Positions 1 through 10,389 of a stretch of DNA of 64,000 nucleotides are shown in pieces. Position 1 is the stretch's first letter. Every line of letters begins with the position of its first letter. This DNA comes from Saccharum officinarum (taxonomy: Eukaryota; Streptophyta; Magnoliopsida; Poales; Poaceae): the NCBI GenBank assembly GCA_020631735.1, contig CM036201.1:75220353-75284352 (forward strand), given 5' to 3'. Both the position numbers and the translations under genes were made by a program. The notes beneath the pieces were generated by a model that saw only the letters and a program-made list of their open reading frames with translations, ran no database searches and had not been told where the DNA came from.

Positions 1-235
1 TTATTATACCTATGCAGCTATACATGCCAAATATTATGCTTTCATAGTCAAAAAAAAAATTATACACCTTTATATTTTGAATACCCACCCTCAAAATCCT
101 GGGCCCGCCACTGAATACGGTCTTTGTGTGAAGTTTTTCCATGTCACTAGATTCTTTCTTGATAGCATATCAGTAATTTTTAATCAGAGCACATGCTTCC
201 GTGAACAGAACACAACTATTCTTTTTGTCCGTTTG

Positions 236-690
236 TTACAGCTGCCATGGATCAAGGTTACCGTCGACTACCTGGCCGACCTGTCTCGGGCAGTGCTGAG
301 ACGGACCAGGCGCTCCTGCCGACCGAGCCACGGTGCCCATAACCATGAACCACACACCCTGGAGCAGCAACGACGATGACCGCACCACCGCCACGGCAAA
401 GCTCCTCGGCAGGACAGCGCTGGCAGCGATCGTGACGAGGGATGCCGCCGCCACCAGCTGCAGCAGCCAGTGGTAGTGGCCCTCAAGGCCGGCATGGTCC
501 GCGGAGGGCAACTGAAGCAGGAACAGCTCCTGCCCGAACACCGACGCGGCAAGCGCGGCAACCACGTTGCCGACCCCACCGGCCGTGGTGGCATCAAGAC
601 GCCGGGAGCCATTGCTTTGGCAGGGTTCCTCAACACCATCTTCAATGGCAAGCGTGCCCAGTCCGTGGTGCAGTCGGTGTCACAGGTGCA
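236..690 (-). pseudogene. DUF716/TMEM45-like membrane protein remnant
   Basis: The minus strand encodes about 150 residues open from a TGA near 690 to a stop at 236. They resemble the second half of plant DUF716 (TMEM45-type) multi-pass membrane proteins. The clearest match is the stretch ADHAGLEGHYHWLLQL, followed by a VLPRSF segment and LLQGVWFMVMG, which are typical of this family. Full-length members have about 280 residues, so the N-terminal helices and the end of the protein are missing. There is no credible ATG in frame. The family has no firm biochemical role. I read this as a decayed or transposon-carried gene fragment. A single exon of a functional gene reaching outside the window is less likely, because the upstream frame is stopped. 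Confidence 0.6.
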
Positions 691-1659
691 CCAGAGTCTG
701 TGCTCGACTGCGTAAGCAGTGAAGGCTGGAGTTGTTAGACAGCAAGAATGGTGATCTGGCCACGGTGCCCACGACAGCCATGGAGTGCTGGGATGGTGCT
801 GGATTTCGAACAGAATACGTTCCACTGGATATAGATGCACAATTTTAGAAAGAAACCGATCCACCTCATACTTGATTAGGTTGCTCAGCTCTTTTCCTGT
901 TTAGAATCAGAAGTTTAAGATTTGACTTATAACAACTATTTCTTCCCTATTATGCTATGCACACGAAGTATTTGATATAATGTGTGACCAATATATTATG
1001 TATTCTGTCGTCGTAATACTCAATTCTCCAAAATGTGTCCTTAGTACCTTGAACTTTTCAGTAGTAATTATACATCTTAATGGCATAATAGAGAAGCAAT
1101 ATTAAAAAAAAGTTTCAGATATGACATGACTATAAATATTATTTGACATTGATTAGTCGCCAGGTATCCTAACCTTCTAATGATGTTGATTGCACTGGAA
1201 CATCTCATGTTCCAGTATCAGAACCTCATATTCTCTATGTTGTATACTCCCCACTGAAAATTGTTGAACCAAATAATCATGATTTACTCATAAGTTCCAT
1301 TTAAACTGGCATATATCCCCCCCCCCCCCCCCCCCCGGCATCCTAAAAACACCCTATTCCACCTTCCTTTCCTTAAGTTATTAATACGGATAGTTTTATC
1401 AGGCCCCTGCATTCACTAAGCCCAGAGTATATGATAGTCCCATATTTATATTAGATCATTGATCAAGTAAGAAAATTGTTGTTTTCACATGATTTTATTT
1501 GTACACAAAACAAGGACCATTTATAATACAACAGGCACGCCCACTGGCCATAAGCGGCAACGCTGTGATCTTTTCTAGTATATAGGAGACGAGCTGTTAC
1601 AGTAACGTTTGTATAGGTCACCCTCTCGATGATGATGATGCTTAGTGTCTTATCGACAT
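691..1659. other. Non-coding stretch, no gene seen
   Basis: AT-rich sequence without a convincing coding frame. The only distinct object is the homopolymer C run listed separately. Confidence 0.5.
1317..1336. repeat. Poly-C homopolymer (about 20 C)
   Basis: An uninterrupted run of C at 1317-1336 is visible directly. Such runs are prone to slippage, so the exact length in the assembly is unreliable. Confidence 0.9.
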
Positions 1660-1890
1660 CAATCCCTGAATATCTGTCGTTTTCGCTTCCCGAAAAATAA
1701 CTTTGACTAAATATATATTAAAAATATTAATATTTATGATACATAATTAGTATCATTCAAAAGATCTTTGAATCTAGTTTTTTTAATAAATTTATTTGGA
1801 GATACAAATGTTGCACGTATTTTCTACAAATCAAGTTAAACTCGTGGCACACACATCAACAGCGACAGATATTTAGGGACGGAGGGAGTA
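1660..1890. mobile_element. Stowaway/mariner-like MITE remnant
   Basis: The right end reads GACAGATATTTAGGGACGGA followed by GGGAGTA, the classic CTCCCTCCGTCCC end of grass Stowaway-type elements in reverse. The left end (TCCCTGAATATCTGTCG) is its degenerate inverted partner. The interior is AT-rich. A TA duplication is likely but the left boundary is worn. Confidence 0.55.
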
Positions 1891-2129
1891 GAAGCGGAAC
1901 ACTGGTTTGGTTAATAATAGAAAGGAGCCTAGTGTCTTTTTCAAGCAGAAAAACCTGCATGTGTTCAACTTTCAAACATCTCATCATCAATAGGTGAGCT
2001 AAAAAGGAAAGAACTATGCAATGGGAGGGAGAGCCAACCTCTTGTTTTCGGATCTAACCGTTGGCAAATGAAAACTATGTGTCTTCAAGCTAAATATTTT
2101 GAAGATTCTTGTTAGTCAAGGTTGTAGAT

Positions 2130-3031
2130 CACTACTATAGAAAACTTTACCGAGGCAGGCAAAAACGATTAACTGAGGCGGACATCGCAACCGCCTCGGT
2201 GGAAAGGTCACGGTAAATGAGACCTTTTCCAAGGCGGTTGGATGCCCGCTTCGGTAAATAAAATAAAAAAACAAAAAAAGGAAAACCCGTGGATAAGCCC
2301 GGCGAGCCCATCCATAGGTCCGCCGAGCCCATCCACGGGCCGCCGCTGCCGTTGCTCACTGGATCGGAGCGTTGTCGTCGTCGTTATCGGATCCACCGCT
2401 GGGGCTGCACTAGATCCGCGCAGCCGCTCGCGAAGGCAGCTCCGCCGCGCTGAGCCCGCACCAGATCCGCGCAACCCGATGGTGAAGCCACTGAGGTCGT
2501 TGTCGTCGTTGTTGCCGAAGCCACTCGCGAAGCCACCGCCGCGTGCGGAGAAGGCTGGATCCAGGAGCAGGGGCCGGATCTGCCAACCGCCACCGTGGAT
2601 CTGAGCACCGGCGAGGAGAGAGAGACCGCTTCGCCGCGCCGCGCCCAATCCACCGCGCCGAGACCGCTCCGCCGCGCTGAGCCGGAGGGAGAGTGGAGAG
2701 AGTGCGGCGCCTGGGAGGGAGATGGAGAGAGTGAGAGCTGCGTCGGCCTGGGAGAGAGTCAGAGAGACGGAGAGGGCACCGGGCGCGCGACTCGCAAAGT
2801 CGCGAGGGAGGGAGCGCTACCGGGTTGTGGCTGTTGGGTTGGGAGAGATAAAGAGAGGGGAGTGAGTGAGAAATCCTAACACTCTGTATTTGTACTACTT
2901 CTAGCTATCGGGTCGCACATGGGCCTGTTGGGCTTGGCCATATTAATCGAGACGGTCATTTTATATTAACTGGGGCGGTTAAAAATAGGTCCGCATGAGA
3001 AAATCAGGCCAAAAAAATTTGTGTAGTAGTG
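2130..3031. mobile_element. Non-autonomous CACTA transposon, family A (TSD GAT)
   Basis: The element begins CACTACTATAGAAAA at 2130 and ends TTTGTGTAGTAGTG at 3031. These are inverted CACTA termini. The 3-bp target duplication GAT is perfect (2127-2129 and 3032-3034), as expected for CACTA/EnSpm transposition. Subterminal copies of a GAGGCGG/CCGCCTCGGT motif occur near both ends and would be the transposase binding repeats. The 902-bp body has a GC-rich centre (about 2300-2870) without a recognisable transposase, so it would need trans-acting enzymes. A relative sits in the lipoxygenase intron at 41803-43000. Confidence 0.88.
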
Positions 3032-3034
3032 GAT

Positions 3035-3525
3035 GTATGTGTTGTAACTCTAACCTTATCCTTTAGTTTAAAAAAATATGAACTTTAACTTCATCCAAAG
3101 TAACATGAACGGATCGGAGACGAATTATGAAATTAGAGGGATCAGTACATTAGAAGTTTTATTACATATGTTTACACATCGATTTGATGTTCGTGATCGA
3201 ATCGAAGAAGTAAAAACTGTGTGCACACATGGCCCATGCATGCACGATACTGATACTGACCGAGCATCTACGTATCCACCGGTGGATCCACGGAACGCTA
3301 TGCATGCATGCAGCGGACTGTGTAAAGCACTGATAAAATCCGGTCCCCGGCAGGCCGGGGCAAAAATAATAGCGATCGCCGTCCTTGTGTAAAGCATCGT
3401 GAACAGCTCACCAATACTTCATCTCTAATATAATGATATTGGTGATCATCAATATTATTTTTCAGACTATTGGGGGAGATGCTTCAACAGATCACCAATA
3501 ATCTCCCCTAATATATAGGGCCCAC
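3035..3525. other. Intergenic stretch left of the copia element
   Basis: No gene seen. A phrase close to GACTATTGGGGGAGAT near 3464 recurs near 15009 on the other side of the copia element, so the host sequence probably contained a short repeat before the insertion. A small inverted pair (GGGGGAGAT / ATCTCCCCT) lies at 3470-3510. Confidence 0.4.
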
Positions 3526-5933
3526 TGTAAGGTCCTAGATGGCTAGAGGGGGGGTGAATAGCCTATAAAAATTCTATAAGCACCACTAAGCAAACTTGTT
3601 AGAATAACAAACGGCGTAAAGCGAGTTTTGCTTAGCCAAAGGTTGTGATGCAAGCCTCCTATCCACAAGTCTAGTAGATTATGATCTCTAGTTCACACAA
3701 GAGGTATGTCACTAATTTTACACTAGAGAACAAGCTAACAACACTACTAGCTAAGCTACTACTAGAGCAACACAAGATAATCTAGTAAAGATAAGTGCAA
3801 GAGATAGGATTGTGAATCTTATACCGACGGTGGAGTGAAGATGTTGCCAATCACCAAGATGATATATAATCAATTAATATTGACAACAACACAATATGTA
3901 GACCAATCACCGGGAGACAAGAGACACAATATTTTTGTTCACCCGGTGTTCACTTGTGCACCGACAAGCTACGTCACCGGTTGTGTCGACCAACACTTAG
4001 ATGGTTCCTCGGTGTGACCCTCAAGTCACTTGCCCCTCAAGGCACGCCCCGCAAGGCACCGCAAGACTCCACTCTCAAGTGAGGTAACTCAATGACACGC
4101 GCAATGTAATAGAGTTGCTTTTGGCGTCCCGCCGAGGAAAGCACACGAACCTCTTACAAACAACCGGAGGTGGCCAAGAACAATCACCTTCTCTTGCCAA
4201 CGCCTCCAACAATCTCCAAGCCGGCTAGGAGCGGTACTCTCCAAGAGTAACAAGAAATCCACCGGCTAAACCACCCACAAGTGCCACTAGATGCCCTCAA
4301 GCTATGCAATGCACTTTGGGATCACTCAATCTCACTTATGATTTGCAATCACTCAAGAGAGATGAGTGGGAGATGATGCTCTAGCTCAAAGGATGTATAA
4401 GGATGTTAGAAATCACTCGCTTTCTCCCCAAGGGCCGGCCAACGAGTATTTATAAGCATCCCCTCCAAATAGAGCCGTTACCCCTTCACTGGGCAAAGCT
4501 CGGGACGACCGGACGCGCCGGTCGTAACTGACCGGACGCGCTTCACCGCGTCCGGTCGCCCTGCGACGTCCACGTGTCCCTCGAATTTCAAACGCGACCG
4601 TTAGATCCTCCAACGGTCACTGCGCCAACGGTCAAACCCTATGACCGGACGCGCCTCTCAAAACGACCGGACGCGCTTCACCGCGTCCGATCCTCCAACG
4701 GTCACTGACCCTCAACGGTCAAACCATCGACCGGACGCGCTGCTTCGAACGACCGGATGCGCCGGTCACACAGCATGCGCTCGCGAAACAACGACCGGAC
4801 GCGCTCTTCGCAACGACCGGACGCGCCGATCCGCACAGCACCCGCGCCCGCGAAACAACGACCGGACGCGCTCCTCGCAACGACCGGACGCGACAGTGCC
4901 AGCGTCCGGTCGGAGTCCAGTAAGCTCCTTCAACGATCGGACGCGTCCGATCGTGTGTGACCGGACGCGCCCCGCGTCCGATCGTCCTCTGTGAACCTCA
5001 GTTTCTTCTGGGTGCATGACCGGACGCGCCGGTCCCGCGAGTGACCGGACGCGCCGGTTGCAAACCCTAGCACCCGCGCGCCTGAAACCGCGCTGTACTG
5101 ACCGGACGCGTCCGGTCACACCGTGACCGCGTCCGGTGCAGCGTCCGGTCACCTCAGTGACCCCGTTCGCCTCCGTTTCTTTTCCGACTTTCGGCGTAGT
5201 GGAAAATAGGCATTTCATTTCCCCGAAATCGTCTGAATCCCGCGCTCACACGCTCGGTGGGAGGGAGAGAGGAACCCAAACCTCTCTCTACCCGCAAACC
5301 ACAGCGCGACCAACGCCACCTTTGCAAATGTGCCAACACCATCAAGTGTACATCTCCATGTGCTTGTGTGTTAGCATTTTCTCAATCATTTTCAAAGGTT
5401 TTCCAATTAGCTCACTAGGCCCTACATGCAATGCACTTCATGAATTCACCTAGTGGCACCCGTGCATCGAATAACCGATAAGACTTCCCCTCTTAATAGT
5501 TCGGCTATCGATCCTAAACTACTCACACCCTCTATGGTGTCTTGAGTGTAAAACAAAACGGCCCTATTGCTATACCTTTGCCTTGAGCCCATTTTGTTTC
5601 TTCAAATGATATGATCCACTTCATATCATCACATGACCGTCTCGATCCATCGACCTTGACTTCACTTGCTCTTCACCGTTGCATTGGTCCGTCGGCGCCA
5701 AGTCTTGCTCAAGCTTCACCATCGCATGGTCCCTCGCTTCGAAGCCTCGACTTGCCCTTCACCCTCACAACCGGTCCATCGAGCCAAGCCTCATCTTGGT
5801 CTTCACCATCTTGGTCATATGAGTCAATGTCATGTCTCATATGCAATGACCACCTTTATCTAAATCATCCACTTAGATACAAAGGTTAGTCCTAGGTTTC
5901 ATCAATTAGCCACAAACAAACTAGGGACTTTCA
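3526..5933 (-). repeat. 3' LTR of the copia element
   Basis: The 2,408-bp terminal repeat nearest the end of pol. It is almost identical to the copy at 12463-14870. It carries a GC-rich block of ACCGGACGCG repeats in its middle third. Short open frames inside are not supported as genes. Confidence 0.95.
4504..5152. repeat. Interspersed ACCGGACGCG / CGCGTCCGGT array in the LTR
   Basis: Roughly fifteen exact or near-exact copies of ACCGGACGCG, plus inverted copies CGCGTCCGGT and variants such as ATCGGACGCG, lie in about 650 bp. Some copies abut head-to-head to form palindromes such as GACCGGACGCGTCCGGTC. The same array recurs in the other LTR at about 13440-14088. The block is far richer in CpG than its AT-rich surroundings. 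Confidence 0.85.
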
Positions 5934-5946
5934 ATCTCCCCTTTTT
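5934..5946 (-). other. Polypurine tract of the copia element
   Basis: On the minus strand the purine-rich AAAAAGGGGAGATT directly precedes the TGAAAGTCCC start of the 3' LTR. That is the expected primer position for plus-strand DNA synthesis. Confidence 0.8.
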
Positions 5947-7128
5947 GGTAATTGATGACAACCCTCACAAAGATGATTTTGATAATAAAAGTTTTGAACT
6001 TGTCATACTTGTCCAATCATTTTGCTCATAAGTAAAGTTTGGACAATTATCACAAGCTCGGTTTTGGTAGCATTAGCTCCCCTACATATGTGCATAGAGT
6101 TTGGATTGAAAGCTTTGCACATATGCATGGATAGAAGTGTTGGGAGAGTAATTCTACCAAAATGATGCTAAGGTGTAAGAAATGGACCTTTGAAGCGTGA
6201 TACCAATCGGAGTTGCCTTTTACACCATCCTTAGCATCATGACGTAACTAGACATCCATCAAAACTCAAGAACCCCGTGAGATCAACATTATATGCAAAG
6301 GTTCTTGGACTACTTGTAAAGCTAACCACTTGTAGAGCTTTTAGGCAAGTCTAGATACCACATATAAACTATTCCTATGCATGCTTAGTAGATCATTTTA
6401 TCATCCAATTTCTATACTAGCATTGCACCACACAAGCATGTATATTGAATTTAAATACATGTGCAATGAGCAAGTCTTATGAAAATGCACAAACAAATGC
6501 AACAACTTTGTTTATGAGCTTGCTCCCCCTACTTGTGTGCATCAACAAATTTTATTTACCCCTTTATCAAGTTGAATCATCTTTTTTTCTCATAAATTTT
6601 ATTTACCCCTTTATCAAGTTGAATCATCTTTTTCTCTCCCCCTTTGTCAACAACTTACCCAAAAATGGGATTAAATTGTGGAGAGAAGGAAAAGTGTTTG
6701 ATGGAGTAGATTGAAATTAATTCGATACCATATGTAAGGTTAAAAAATTTATCAAATTTGGTTTAACCTAGAATACTTGCCAAAGATATTTAATTCGATT
6801 TGAACCAAAGACAAGCTTCTTCACTCCTCAAAGTAAGGGTTATCTTGCCTATGTTGAATTAAACACTTATAGCAAATCTTCTAGATTCAACACTAGGTTT
6901 ACAAGCTCACAAACATGTCATATGCCACCACTAGATCAAAATAAGCATAGAAGCAATAGTGGTAACATATATCCATCAAATTCATTTGATTTATCATGAA
7001 TGCTTATGCATACCACTTATTATGTCTACATGCTCTATCAAGTCCTTAGCATAGGATGAAAGATATGTCAATCAATTTTACCTTGCAATGTCGAAGGAGA
7101 GGCATGTCAATAAGTGGGTGGGGTGCAT
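5947..7128 (-). other. Non-coding stretch between pol and 3' LTR, with a 47-bp tandem duplication
   Basis: No reading frame of note is present, although SIRE-type elements can carry an env-like frame here. A direct tandem duplication of a 47-bp unit (AATTTTATTTACCCC...) occupies 6547-6593 and 6594-6637. Confidence 0.6.
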
Positions 7129-9279
7129 TCAACTCATGTTTGAGAAATCAAGAATGTTCAATTCATTCCTTAGCTTGCAAAACCTCTTTTCATCAAGTGG
7201 CTTAGTGAGAATATCGGCAAGTTGATCATCGGTGCCAACACTTTCAATGGCAATATCTCCCTTTTGTTGATGATCTCTAATGAAATGGTGTCTTATGTCA
7301 ATATGCTTTGTTCTTCCATGTTGAACCGGGTTTTGTATCATCTTGATTGCACTCTCATTATCACATAGCAACGGCACATTCTTGAAATTGAGACCATAAT
7401 CCTTCAAAGTTGATTTCATCCATAGCAATTGTGCACAACAACTCCCCGCACTCACATATTCGGCTTCGGCGGTAGAGATTGCCACACTATTTTGTTTCTT
7501 TGAGGACCATGACACAAGTGATCTTCCAAGTAATTGACATGTGCCACTTGTGCTCTTTCTATTGATCTTGCAACCCCCATAGTCGGAGTCCGAATATCCA
7601 ATCAATTCAAACTTTGACCCCTTGGGATACCATAGTCCAACATCTCTTGTTTGCTTCAAGTACCTCAATATTCTCTTTGCGGCCGTGAGATGACTTTCTC
7701 TAGGTGAGGCTTGATATCTAGCACACATGCAAACACTAAACATGACATCCGGCCTTGATGCGGTGACATAGAGTAGACTTCCAATCAAAGACCGATATTC
7801 CTTTTGATTCACCATTTTGCCATCAAGATCACTATCCAAATTGCCATTTGTGCCCATTGGAGTTGAAATTGGCTTTGCATCTTGCATTCCAAACTTCTTC
7901 AACATGTCCCTTATGTATTTCCCTTGACTCACAAATGTCCCATTCTTTAATTGCTTGACTTGGAGACCAAGGAAGTAGCTAAGTTCACCAATCATAGACA
8001 TTTCAAACTCTTTGGCCATCATAGCACCAAATTCTTCACAATAAGCTTGATCGGTTGATCCAAAGATGATGTCATCAACATATATTTGCACTATGAATAG
8101 ATCATTTCCAATCTTCTTGGTGAATAGAGTAGTATCAACCTTGCCCATTTTGAATCCCTTAGAGAGAAGGAAATCCCTTAGCCTCTCATACCATGCTCTA
8201 GGTGCTTGCTTTAAGCCATATAAAGCCTTCTTCAACTTGTAGACATGGTTGGGTTTCTTGTCATCTTCAAATCCGGGCGGTTGCTCAACAAATACTAACT
8301 CATTGATGATCCCATTGAGAAATGCACTTTTGACATCCATTTGATATAGTTTGATATTGTGTGCACAAGCATAAGCCAATAGAATCCTTATTGCCTCCAA
8401 TCTTGCCACGGGAGCATATGTCTCATCATAGTCAAGACCTTCAACTTGAGTGTAACCTTGAGCAACTAGTCTTGCTTTGTTTCTCACTACAATGCCATCT
8501 TGATCTTGCTTGTTTTTAAACACCCACTTGGTTCCAATCACATTGTAGTCATTTGGCCTTTCTACCAATTCCCAAACATCATTTCTTGTGAAATTGTTAA
8601 GCTCTTCTTGCATAGCCATGATCCAATCGGCATCCCTCAAAGCTTCTTCTATCTTCTTTGGTTCTATGGTTGACACAAATGATGCATGCTCACAAAACAT
8701 AGTCAATCTTGATCTTGTTTGCACACCACTTCTAATATCACCAATAACACTATCAATGGGGTGATCTCTTGCAACATGTTGTGGTTGGAGTACTTGCACT
8801 TGATTGCTTGAGCTTGGTTGATCACTTGATGTATCTTGATGAGATGAACTAGCACCTTGATCTTGCACTTGAGAGTCACTAGCTAGCTTGAATGGAGAAT
8901 TGAGCACTTGATCTTTATCATCATTTTGAATATCAATCACTTGCTTTGCTCTAATGTCCCCAATGTCCATGTTCTTCATTGCTTCCACCAATAGAGTTCC
9001 ACTAACATCATCTAGATTCTCTTCTTCATCTTGTGACCCATTGGTTTCATCAAATTGCACATCATGGACTTCTTCTAGAATGCCACTTGAGTTGTTCCAA
9101 ACTCTATAAGCTTTGCTTGTAGTTGAATAACCAAGTAGGAACCCCTCATCACATCTCTTGTCAAACTTTCCCAATCTAGTGCCCTTCTTCAAGATATAGC
9201 ATTTGCAACCAAACACCCTAAAGTAAGAAATATTTGGCTTTCTTCCATGAAGTAACTCATATGGGGTCTTCTCTAGCAA
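7129..9279 (-). CDS. Copia pol, C-terminal part: reverse transcriptase and RNase H
   Basis: A 716-residue open frame. It opens with the end of the integrase region (TPYELLHGRKPNISYFRVFG), then an acidic linker. The copia-type reverse transcriptase (RVT_2) follows, starting near residue 230 (TKWVFKNKQ, ARLVAQGYTQ, MDVKSAFLNG), with the catalytic YVDD box at about residue 405. RNase H follows (SDSDYGGC..KSTSG, STAEAEYVS) and the conserved DILTKPL ends it. All hallmark motifs look intact. The frame is separated from the upstream integrase frame by a one-base shift near 9336-9339, so the polyprotein cannot be made in one piece from this copy. Confidence 0.9.
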   Translation of the reverse strand: MLEKTPYELLHGRKPNISYFRVFGCKCYILKKGTRLGKFDKRCDEGFLLGYSTTSKAYRVWNNSSGILEEVHDVQFDETNGSQDEEENLDDVSGTLLVEAMKNMDIGDIRAKQVIDIQNDDKDQVLNSPFKLASDSQVQDQGASSSHQDTSSDQPSSSNQVQVLQPQHVARDHPIDSVIGDIRSGVQTRSRLTMFCEHASFVSTIEPKKIEEALRDADWIMAMQEELNNFTRNDVWELVERPNDYNVIGTKWVFKNKQDQDGIVVRNKARLVAQGYTQVEGLDYDETYAPVARLEAIRILLAYACAHNIKLYQMDVKSAFLNGIINELVFVEQPPGFEDDKKPNHVYKLKKALYGLKQAPRAWYERLRDFLLSKGFKMGKVDTTLFTKKIGNDLFIVQIYVDDIIFGSTDQAYCEEFGAMMAKEFEMSMIGELSYFLGLQVKQLKNGTFVSQGKYIRDMLKKFGMQDAKPISTPMGTNGNLDSDLDGKMVNQKEYRSLIGSLLYVTASRPDVMFSVCMCARYQASPRESHLTAAKRILRYLKQTRDVGLWYPKGSKFELIGYSDSDYGGCKINRKSTSGTCQLLGRSLVSWSSKKQNSVAISTAEAEYVSAGSCCAQLLWMKSTLKDYGLNFKNVPLLCDNESAIKMIQNPVQHGRTKHIDIRHHFIRDHQQKGDIAIESVGTDDQLADILTKPLDEKRFCKLRNELNILDFSNMS

Positions 9280-10310
9280 TGGATGACAATATAATCTATT
9301 GATGTAGTAGCAAGCGGTATTGATTGCTTCATCCCAAAAGATTGACTCACATTGTACTCATGAAGCATTGATCTAGCCATATCAAGCAATGTTCTATTCT
9401 TCCTCTCAACTAGGCCATTTGATTGTGGAGTGTACTTGGCCGAGAATTGATGTCCAATACCATAATGATCACAAAGTTCTTCAATTCTTGTATTCTTGAA
9501 CTCACTTCCATTGTCACTTCTCACTTTCTTGATTCTAATCTCAAACTCATTGTGAACTCTAGTGAGAAATGTCTTGAAGGTGTCAAACACTTCACTTTTG
9601 TCACTAAGAAAGAATACCCATGTGAATCTTGTGAAGTCATCCACTATGACAAAGCCATACTTGTTTCCGCCTATGCTTGTATATGTTGTTGGTCCAAATA
9701 GATCCATGTGCATCAACTCAAATGCTTTGCATGTGCTCATTGTACTCTTCTTTGGATGTGAGCTTCCAACTTGCTTCCCGGCTTGACATGCACTACAAAG
9801 CTTATTCTTCTCAAATTCAACATCTTTCAAACCATTGACAAGATTGTGAGTTGTAAGCTTCTTCAATTGTTTCATACCAACATGACCAAGCCTTCTATGC
9901 CAAAGCCAACCCATGCTTGATTTGGAGACTAAGCAAGTTGTCAAAGAAGTTTCTCTAGCATTGAAGTCAACTAGGTAGAGATTCTCATATCTAAATCCCT
10001 TGAATGCCACATTTGAACCATCCACACTAATAACTTCCACATCATCAACCCCAAAGATGCATTTGTAGCCTAGATCACATATTTGTGCCACGGATAGAAG
10101 ATTGAAATCCAAGCTTTCAACTAGCAACACATTAGAGATACTCATGTCATTTGATATTGCAATCTTGCCCAAGCCAATAACCTTGCCTTTCTTGTTATTG
10201 CCAAATGTGATAGAATCAACACCACTATCATTGTCATTGATTGAGTCAAACATTCTTGATGTACCGGTCATGTGTTGAGTGCACCCACTATCAATAATCC
10301 AATGCCTTCC
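9273..10310 (-). CDS. Copia pol, N-terminal part: protease and integrase (frame-broken)
   Basis: The frame runs from just after a TAG at about 10330 down to 9273. The first ATG is at 10271, but the aspartic protease motif WIIDSGC lies upstream of it in the same frame, so that ATG is not the true start. A GAG-pre-integrase zinc motif follows (WHRRLGH, about 35 residues, CSACQAGK). The integrase core contains MDLFGP, VDDFTRFTWV, SDNGSEF and VERKNRTL, consistent with the D,D(35)E triad. The last residues are out of register with the family. This shows a single-base loss in the AAAA run at 9336-9339 (+ strand). Correct sense resumes in the neighbouring frame that begins at 9279. Confidence 0.85.
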   Translation of the reverse strand, partial: GRHWIIDSGCTQHMTGTSRMFDSINDNDSGVDSITFGNNKKGKVIGLGKIAISNDMSISNVLLVESLDFNLLSVAQICDLGYKCIFGVDDVEVISVDGSNVAFKGFRYENLYLVDFNARETSLTTCLVSKSSMGWLWHRRLGHVGMKQLKKLTTHNLVNGLKDVEFEKNKLCSACQAGKQVGSSHPKKSTMSTCKAFELMHMDLFGPTTYTSIGGNKYGFVIVDDFTRFTWVFFLSDKSEVFDTFKTFLTRVHNEFEIRIKKVRSDNGSEFKNTRIEELCDHYGIGHQFSAKYTPQSNGLVERKNRTLLDMARSMLHEYNVSQSFGMKQSIPLATTSIDYIVIHC

Positions 10311-10389
10311 TCCGGCTTTGTAATTGACCTACAAGCAAATCAATGAAGCTTAGGTACCCATTTTTGCTTGGGTCCTTGTAGGTTAGTAA

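Noticed and set aside
4413..5218. Arg-rich frames in the copia LTR (and at 13349-14154)
   Set aside because: By-products of the ACCGGACGCG array, duplicated identically in both LTRs.
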